Below, one piece after another: positions 6,476 through 10,971 of a stretch of DNA of 10,971 nt. The notes under the pieces are model-generated. The model was not told the origin of the DNA, searched no databases, and was given only the letters and a program-made list of their open reading frames with translations. This stretch comes from CBDFHV01 sp965247705 (GTDB lineage: Bacteria > Pseudomonadota > Alphaproteobacteria > Rhodospirillales > CAMCUA01). The stretch is taken from the NCBI GenBank assembly GCA_965247705.1, contig CBDFHV010000010.1, positions 1 to 10,971 of the forward strand, in the 5' to 3' direction. The translations under genes were made by a program, and so were the position numbers. Position 1 is the stretch's first letter, and every line of letters starts with the position of its first letter.

Positions 6476-6816
6476 AGGATTCTCGCCCGTATGTGCCGGA
6501 ACGGGGAGACCTTGTGAAGATGAGCTTTGATCCGCAGGCCGGACACGAACTAGCCGGTTGGCGTCCAGCGGTCGTTGTCTCTCCCGGCACATACAATGCG
6601 GCGAGCAGCTTGGCGGTGTTCTGTCCGGTGACCAGCCGGCACAAGGGATACCCGTTCGAGGTGCCACTTCCGGAAGGGGCGCCCGTTCGCGGCGTAATCC
6701 TGGCCGATCAGCTACGCTCACTGGACTGGCGAGCCCGCAAGGCGGCCTTTGTCGCCAAGCTACCGCGGCGCATCGTTGAGGAAATGTTGCGAAAGATATC
6801 GCCGCTTGTCGCCTGA
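6469..6816 (+). CDS. mazF: MazF-type mRNA interferase toxin
   Basis: The 115-residue protein is a full-length MazF/PemK toxin, a ribosome-independent endoribonuclease that cuts single-stranded mRNA at short sequences. It retains YVPERGDLV (8-16), WRPAVVVSP (31-39) with the active-site Arg, and CPVTSRHKGYPFEV (51-64) with the active-site Ser/Thr loop, plus DQLRSLDWRAR at about 81-91. No catalytic motif is missing, so it should be active unless bound by MazE. The GTG at 6469 gives the expected N-terminal length and overlaps the mazE stop by seven bases. A later GTG at 6493 would cut into the first conserved strand. The recognition sequence cannot be predicted. It ends 19 bases from the convergent cyclase gene. 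Confidence 0.92.
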   Translation: MVEDSRPYVPERGDLVKMSFDPQAGHELAGWRPAVVVSPGTYNAASSLAVFCPVTSRHKGYPFEVPLPEGAPVRGVILADQLRSLDWRARKAAFVAKLPRRIVEEMLRKISPLVA

Positions 6817-6835
6817 CCAATCGGATGAAATTTCT

Positions 6836-8074
6836 TTAGACGTCCACCGTAAAAAGGCTGACCGAACGGTCACGGCCGCGGACCTGGGTGTCGCCGATGG
6901 GCTGGTAGGCGAACCCGTCGCCCGCCGCCTGCATGGTGGTATCGGTGACCAGCAGGCGGGTGCCGTGTTCCTTGTTCAGCGCTTGCAATCGTGCCGCCAG
7001 ATTTACCGCGTCGCCGTGGACCGTGTAATTGCGACGCCCGGCGCTGCCGACGCTGCCGGCCACGATGTCGCCCGTATTGACGCCGATGCGGACGCCCAAA
7101 CTCTGACCGTTGAAGCGCCGCCCCGCGATGGTGCCCAGGATATCCAGGGCCGCCGCCACGCCCTGGCGGGCATGGTCGGGGTCTTCCACCGGGACGTTGA
7201 AGGTGGCCAGCACCGCGTCCCCCTGAAACTGGGTGATGACGCCGCCGTGCCGGGCGATGGCTTCGGCGACCGCGTCGAAATAGCCGTTAAGCATGGCCAC
7301 CACCTCGGCCGGGGCCTGCTTCTCGGCGATGGCGGTGAAGTCCGCCAGGTCGGCGAACAGCACCGTGGCCGGCCGGTGCACCGGCTCCCGGTCTTCTTCC
7401 CCCTCCGCCTGCCGGCGAACCACGCCCCGGGCGCGGTGCACCGCCACGGCGATGAGGGCGGTGCAGATCAGCAGCACCAGGGATTCCTGGATGCGGGTTC
7501 CGCCGGCGGCGAATTCGATCCGCGATATGACGCCCAGGTAAGCCTGCCAGGATGCGTCGGCCGGAATGTCGGACCAGGTGAGGACGGCTTCCATTCCCGA
7601 ACTGATCCACAGGAACGCGCCACCCCAGGCCATGGTCAACGTGACGCCCGTCCAGATGACCAGACCCGCCGAGTAGGCGAAGGCGGACGCCGCGACGGGG
7701 ATCAGGAACAGCGGAAACAGTCCGAACCGGTAGAGCATGATCTGAGGCATGTCGGGGCGGATCAGGGACAGGTCCGCGCCGATCAGAGCGCCGGCCAGCA
7801 ACGCCGAATCCAGGGTCGCAAACAGATACTTGAGCCACCGGCGGTCAAATCGGGAGCCCACCGCCATCATCTGGGCCACACCGATGAGAGCGAATGCCAT
7901 TATCACCGACAGCATGACAAGATTCTGCGGGAACGGGCGGGTGACGCCGATCCACAGGCCCATCAGGGCCAGGGCCGCGAGGCGCCATTGCATGGCCACC
8001 TTGAGGCCGGCCCGTTCGGCCTCCCGGAACGTCCGGTCGACCATGTCGGCCCGCGTGGTCGTCGATTCCGTCAA
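6836..8074 (-). CDS. Membrane-anchored class III adenylate/guanylate cyclase
   Basis: The 412-residue protein has an N-terminal membrane region with five or six hydrophobic segments (about 31-44, 52-72, 84-100, 116-148, 198-214), then a cytoplasmic class III cyclase domain from about 235. The metal-binding aspartates are D242 in FADLADFT and D286 in FQGDAVLATF. The transition-state residues are N358 and R362 in VNLAARL. At the purine-recognition positions it has Gln282 in place of the usual Lys, and Thr351 (YTVHG), as in class IIIb enzymes. All core catalytic residues are present, so it should make a cyclic nucleotide, probably cAMP. Substrate identity is uncertain. A TTG start at 8074 is chosen because a strong GGAGGAGG lies eight bases upstream; the ATG at 8104 is possible but has a poor site. 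It is divergent from the phosphodiesterase gene. Confidence 0.88.
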   Translation of the reverse strand: MTESTTTRADMVDRTFREAERAGLKVAMQWRLAALALMGLWIGVTRPFPQNLVMLSVIMAFALIGVAQMMAVGSRFDRRWLKYLFATLDSALLAGALIGADLSLIRPDMPQIMLYRFGLFPLFLIPVAASAFAYSAGLVIWTGVTLTMAWGGAFLWISSGMEAVLTWSDIPADASWQAYLGVISRIEFAAGGTRIQESLVLLICTALIAVAVHRARGVVRRQAEGEEDREPVHRPATVLFADLADFTAIAEKQAPAEVVAMLNGYFDAVAEAIARHGGVITQFQGDAVLATFNVPVEDPDHARQGVAAALDILGTIAGRRFNGQSLGVRIGVNTGDIVAGSVGSAGRRNYTVHGDAVNLAARLQALNKEHGTRLLVTDTTMQAAGDGFAYQPIGDTQVRGRDRSVSLFTVDV

Positions 8075-8082
8075 GACACCCC

Positions 8083-8090
8083 CCTCCTCC
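8083..8090 (-). promoter_or_regulatory. Strong ribosome binding site supporting a TTG start for the cyclase
   Basis: On the minus strand GGAGGAGG is followed after eight bases by TTG at 8074-8072. It lies inside the extra codons that would be used by the upstream ATG at 8104, encoding a Gly/Glu-rich stretch. This argues that the stretch is leader, not protein. Confidence 0.5.
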
Positions 8091-8116
8091 CCATCTCGCG
8101 CCATCCGTCCCGTTTT

Positions 8117-8124
8117 GATATAAG
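8117..8124. promoter_or_regulatory. Overlapping divergent -10 elements between cyclase and phosphodiesterase genes
   Basis: The octamer GATATAAG contains TATAAG on the plus strand (8119-8124, 5 of 6 to TATAAT) and TATATC on the minus strand (8122-8117). It is the only A+T-rich patch in the gap. Start points near 8131 (plus) and 8110 (minus) would give leaders of about 48 and 36 bases to the chosen starts. Neither has a good -35, so activation by a regulator is possible. A heptamer GCCGGTC is repeated directly at 8133-8139 and 8145-8151. Confidence 0.35.
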
Positions 8125-8178
8125 CGCCCTTGGCCGGTCCGCCAGCCGGTCTTGTTCACCGCCCGCGGGACCCTCGGC

Positions 8179-9003
8179 ATGAATATCGCCCATATCACCG
8201 ATTTTCATCTACGGCCCTACGGCGACAAGGCCCACGGCGTGGCCGACACGGCCGAACGGCTGACCCAGGCGGTATCCCGACTGTCGGCCCTCAGGCCAGC
8301 GCCGGACCTGGTGGTGGCGACAGGCGATCTGGCCGACTACGGGCGGCCCGAGGACTACCGGCTATTGCGCCGGATCCTGGCCCCCCTGCCGGCGCCCCTG
8401 CTGGTGATACCCGGCAACCGGGACGACCGGGAGGCGTTGCGCGATGCCTTTGGGGAAGATGGCTACCTGCCCACCGACGGACCCTTCCTGCACTATGTGG
8501 TGGAGCGGGATTCCGTTCGCCTGATCGGCCTGGACACGGTAACCCCCGGCAGCAAGTGGGGTTGTTTGTGTCCCCAGCGGCTGGGGTGGCTGGAGACCCA
8601 ACTGGGCGAGGCACCCGAAATGCCCGTGGTGATTCTCATGCACCACCCGCCGTTCCTGACCGGGGTGCCGTTCATGGATGGGGAGCCCCTGGAGGGCGCG
8701 GCGGAACTGGAGGCCCTTGTCAGCCGGGCGGGAAACGTCGGCGCGGTGTTGTGCGGCCACCTGCACCGCCCAATTCAGCGGGCCTGGGCCGGCACCATCG
8801 CCGCCGTCGCTCCGGCAGTGGCGTTCTCGCTTCCCATGACCCTGGACCCGGACGCCTTGGGCGTGATGCTGGAGCCTCCGGCGGGCCTGCTCCATGTGCG
8901 CCTGGAAGACGGCGCCTTCATCACCCACGCCCTGCCCCTGGCCGAGCACCCCGGCCCGTTCCCCTTCCAGCGCCATCGCCCGGTGGCCGCGGCGGCGGAT
9001 TAA
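8179..9003 (+). CDS. CpdA-like metallophosphoesterase (cyclic-nucleotide phosphodiesterase)
   Basis: The 274-residue cytoplasmic protein holds the complete set of calcineurin-like dinuclear metal motifs: D8 and H10 in TDFHL, D50 in GDLAD, N80 in GNRD, H155 in MHHPP, and H194 and H196 in GHLHRP. Length, order and the C-terminal LDPDALGVMLEPPAGLLH pattern (222-239) match the CpdA/Icc group that hydrolyses 3',5'-cAMP. Related enzymes act on other phosphodiesters, so specificity is inferred. Its position back to back with a nucleotide cyclase gene strengthens the cyclic-nucleotide assignment. The ATG at 8179 is favoured by GGGA nine bases upstream and by the motif-bearing first strand starting at once; a TTG at 8152 would add nine residues without a good site. 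It ends 18 bases from the convergent tctA. Confidence 0.88.
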   Translation: MNIAHITDFHLRPYGDKAHGVADTAERLTQAVSRLSALRPAPDLVVATGDLADYGRPEDYRLLRRILAPLPAPLLVIPGNRDDREALRDAFGEDGYLPTDGPFLHYVVERDSVRLIGLDTVTPGSKWGCLCPQRLGWLETQLGEAPEMPVVILMHHPPFLTGVPFMDGEPLEGAAELEALVSRAGNVGAVLCGHLHRPIQRAWAGTIAAVAPAVAFSLPMTLDPDALGVMLEPPAGLLHVRLEDGAFITHALPLAEHPGPFPFQRHRPVAAAAD

Positions 9004-9021
9004 TTCGAAGGTCCCCTGATA

Positions 9022-10503
9022 TCAGCGCCGGCCCAGGCGGGTCATGAAGTGGGAGCCGATGACGGCCGCCGCCACGCAGATCCACAGGATGATGCAGATC
9101 GGCCGGGTGAAAAAGATGGCGAAGTTCCAGTTGGCCAGTTCCACGCTTTCGACGAAGTACGCCTCCGCCATCGGCCCCAGCACCAAGCCCAGGACCACGC
9201 CGCTCAAGGGGTAGCGGTACTTGGACAGCACATAGCCGAACAGGCCCATCACCATCATCACGCCGACGTCGAACAGCTCGGTACGGTAGGCATAGGCGCC
9301 TACCGACGCGGCGACGATGGTGGCCGGGACCAGGATCGGCATGGGCACCCGGGTCAGCCGGTAGAAGTACTTGGCCGCGATGGCCCCGCAGAGGCCGATC
9401 AGCAGGCAGCCGAACAGCAGGTACATGCCCAGGGTGTGGATCAAGGGAAGCTGTTCCAGGAACAGGCGCGGCCCCGGCCTGAGGCCCATGAACATCATCA
9501 CGCCCATCAGCACCGCCGCCGCGCCGGAGCCGGGAATGCCGAGGGCGAAGGTGGGAATCAGCGCCCCGCCGACGTTGGAGCTGTTGCCTGCCTCCGGCGC
9601 GATCACGCCTTCCTCCACGCCGGTGCCGAAGGCCTCCGGATTGCGTGAGGTGCTCTTGGCCAGGGTATAGGCGACGAAGGCGGCGATGGTCGCTCCGGCG
9701 CCCGGCAGGGCGCCGAAGAAGGAGCCCACGACCGAGCTTTGCAGCATCACCCGCCAATGGCGGAAGGCCCGCGCCATGCCGCCGAAGATGCCGCCGAAAG
9801 TGGGGTTGGCTGTGGACGTGCCCTCCCGCTCCAGCCCCTTTTCGTTGATCAATTCCAGCATCTGGGAGATGCAAAACAACCCCAGCAGCGCCGGAACGAA
9901 CGGCAACCCCTCCTCGATATGGGCGATATCGTAAACCGCCCGCGGTTCGCCCCAATAGGCGTCGACGCCGATGGCGCCCATGGTCATGCCGATGCCGCCG
10001 GCGAACAGGCCCTTCCACATGCGCTGGGCGTCCACCGAAGCCAGCACCGTCAGGCCGAAGACGATAAGCACGAAGAACTCGGGCGGCCCGAACCTCAGCC
10101 CCAGGCGGGCCAGGGGCGGCGACAGGAACAGGAACAGGAGCACGCTGATGGTGCCGCCGACGAAAGATCCCATGGCGCCCATGGCCAGCGCCTCCGAGCC
10201 GCGCCCGGACCGGGTCATGGGAAAGCCGTCGAACACCGTCGGCGCCCCGGCCGCGTCCCCCGGCACCCCCAGCATGACCGACGTGATGCCGCCGCCGTAG
10301 TGGGTACCCCCATAGACGTTGATCAGGAACACCATGGCATTGAGCGGCGCCAGGGTAATGGCGATGGGCAGCACGATGGCCAGGGCCGAACTGCCGCCGA
10401 AGCCCGGCAGGGCGCCGAGGAAGATGCCCATCGCCATGCCGAAGGTGGCCCACAGCAGGGTATCGATTGTGACGGTGGAGAGGATCTCGAGGATCTCTAG
10501 CAC
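9022..10503 (-). CDS. tctA: Tripartite tricarboxylate transporter large membrane subunit TctA
   Basis: The 493-residue protein has the standard TctA length and about twelve membrane segments. It shows the family's internal duplication: GALPGFGG (30-37) and GALPGAGA (264-271) mark the two related halves. YGGTHYGGGITSVMLGVPG (64-82), GFPMTRSGRG (93-102) and NSSNVGGALIPTFALGIPG (307-325) are characteristic. TctA is the main transmembrane subunit of a secondary importer driven by an ion gradient, using a periplasmic binding protein (TctC) to capture citrate or other carboxylates. The start is a GTG at 10503, one base after the tctB stop (TAGCGTG), with GGTGGA eight bases upstream. This implies tight coupling with tctB. 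The substrate is not deducible, because specificity lies mainly in TctC, which is outside the window. Confidence 0.95.
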   Translation of the reverse strand: MLEILEILSTVTIDTLLWATFGMAMGIFLGALPGFGGSSALAIVLPIAITLAPLNAMVFLINVYGGTHYGGGITSVMLGVPGDAAGAPTVFDGFPMTRSGRGSEALAMGAMGSFVGGTISVLLFLFLSPPLARLGLRFGPPEFFVLIVFGLTVLASVDAQRMWKGLFAGGIGMTMGAIGVDAYWGEPRAVYDIAHIEEGLPFVPALLGLFCISQMLELINEKGLEREGTSTANPTFGGIFGGMARAFRHWRVMLQSSVVGSFFGALPGAGATIAAFVAYTLAKSTSRNPEAFGTGVEEGVIAPEAGNSSNVGGALIPTFALGIPGSGAAAVLMGVMMFMGLRPGPRLFLEQLPLIHTLGMYLLFGCLLIGLCGAIAAKYFYRLTRVPMPILVPATIVAASVGAYAYRTELFDVGVMMVMGLFGYVLSKYRYPLSGVVLGLVLGPMAEAYFVESVELANWNFAIFFTRPICIILWICVAAAVIGSHFMTRLGRR

Positions 10504-10504
10504 G

Positions 10505-10930
10505 CTACAGGTCCACCAGGAAGAACTCGCCGAACAGCACGTAAAAGGACCCGGCAACCCCGGCGGCGATCACCGCCGCCTTCAGCGGCTTGACACCGAA
10601 GATCACGGTCACCGCCACCATGTAGACGAAGGTGGCGATCAGGAAGTGGCTGACGGCGTAGAGGGCCACGTAGCCGACCGAGGCCGATAGCACGATCAGT
10701 GGCGCCTTCAGGCTCGGTTGATCGTCCTCGCCCGCGGTCTCACCGGTGGTGGTCGCCCGCAGGTGGCGCCATTCCTGCCACAGGATCAGAACCACCAGCA
10801 GCGGCATCAGGATCATCAGGAAATAGGGAAAGACGGTGCTTTCCGTGGGCAGGCCACGGATGTCGACGGCGTAGGCGAGGCCGAACGCGACGACGACGCC
10901 GGGGACGATCAGTTCCTTCCACAAGGACAT
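10505..10930 (-). CDS. tctB: Tripartite tricarboxylate transporter small membrane subunit TctB
   Basis: The 141-residue hydrophobic protein fits TctB in size and pattern: one segment at 7-23, one at 33-51, a polar loop of about 20 residues (52-75, rich in Thr, Glu and Asp), then paired segments at 76-112 and a last one at 117-134. It begins with the family-like SLWKELIVPG and retains LPTESTVFPYFL (28-39). It partners TctA, whose start lies one base after this stop. The ATG at 10930 is chosen; a TTG at 10951 would add seven residues. GGA upstream of the ATG is somewhat far, at eleven bases. The sequence upstream of the gene runs off the window, where tctC would usually be found. Confidence 0.88.
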   Translation of the reverse strand: MSLWKELIVPGVVVAFGLAYAVDIRGLPTESTVFPYFLMILMPLLVVLILWQEWRHLRATTTGETAGEDDQPSLKAPLIVLSASVGYVALYAVSHFLIATFVYMVAVTVIFGVKPLKAAVIAAGVAGSFYVLFGEFFLVDL

Positions 10931-10971
10931 GGGCCGCGAGTCCGAAGGCAATCGTTCGCGAGAAGCGGTTC

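Noticed and set aside
6198..6816. mazEF as part of a mobile island
   Set aside because: No integrase, transposase, direct-repeat boundary or other transfer mark lies near it, and the flanking genes look ordinary for the chromosome.
6749..8182. A 477-codon open frame on the plus strand opposite the cyclase gene
   Set aside because: Its composition (His, Asp, Arg, Gly, Gln) is that of a shadow frame. It runs over the end of mazF and the cyclase catalytic domain, whose motifs are on the minus strand.
9016..9025. Palindrome CTGATATCAG at the end of tctA
   Set aside because: It is short, A+T-centred and has no T-run, so it is not a convincing terminator or operator. It partly encodes the last codons of tctA.
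8921..10453. A 510-codon minus-strand frame overlapping tctA in another frame
   Set aside because: It is Arg/Gly/Pro-rich with no membrane pattern or domain. The tctA frame shows all family motifs at the usual length.

Overview
The window is about two-thirds G+C, densely coded, and carries typical proteobacterial genes (tctAB, mazEF, a class I cytochrome c, a tRNA-Ala with encoded CCA). The protein sequences look alphaproteobacterial, probably Rhodospirillales-like. That is a judgement from sequence flavour and was not tested by any search. There is no sign of phage, insertion sequence or CRISPR array.

Layout. On the minus strand, 43-1128 encodes a DUF2817 (M14-like) zinc peptidase-type enzyme. 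It is divergent from a tRNA-Ala(CGC) gene at 1269-1344, which has its own strong promoter. A plus-strand run follows: proline iminopeptidase (1391-2347), a nitroreductase-family flavoprotein (2413-3024), a GT2 glycosyltransferase fused to a degenerate methyltransferase-like domain (3062-4450), two translationally coupled half-size membrane permeases (4544-5107 and 5104-5622), a secreted monohaem cytochrome c (5752-6153), and a mazEF toxin-antitoxin pair (6233-6816). Facing this run on the minus strand is a membrane-anchored class III nucleotide cyclase (6836-8074). It diverges from a CpdA-like cyclic-nucleotide phosphodiesterase (8179-9003). The window ends with tctA and tctB on the minus strand (9022-10930), the membrane part of a tripartite tricarboxylate-type importer. 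Its binding-protein gene is not in view.

How the genes may work together. Most are independent housekeeping or accessory functions. Three groupings stand out. (1) The two half-permeases are homologous to each other but carry opposite loop charge patterns, suggesting an antiparallel heterodimer made from a split transporter of the DUF318/UPF0718 type. (2) A perfect Crp/Fnr-type palindrome overlaps the end of the second half-permease. It lies at the right distance from a -10-like element to activate the cytochrome c gene, suggesting oxygen or redox control. (3) A nucleotide cyclase and a cyclic-nucleotide phosphodiesterase gene lie back to back over a short shared promoter region, which would place synthesis and breakdown of one second messenger under common control. 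The cyclase has Gln where the purine-recognising Lys is expected, so its substrate should not be assumed. No wholly new system is evident. The split permease, the GT2-pseudo-methyltransferase fusion and the cyclase/phosphodiesterase pair are the best candidates for follow-up.
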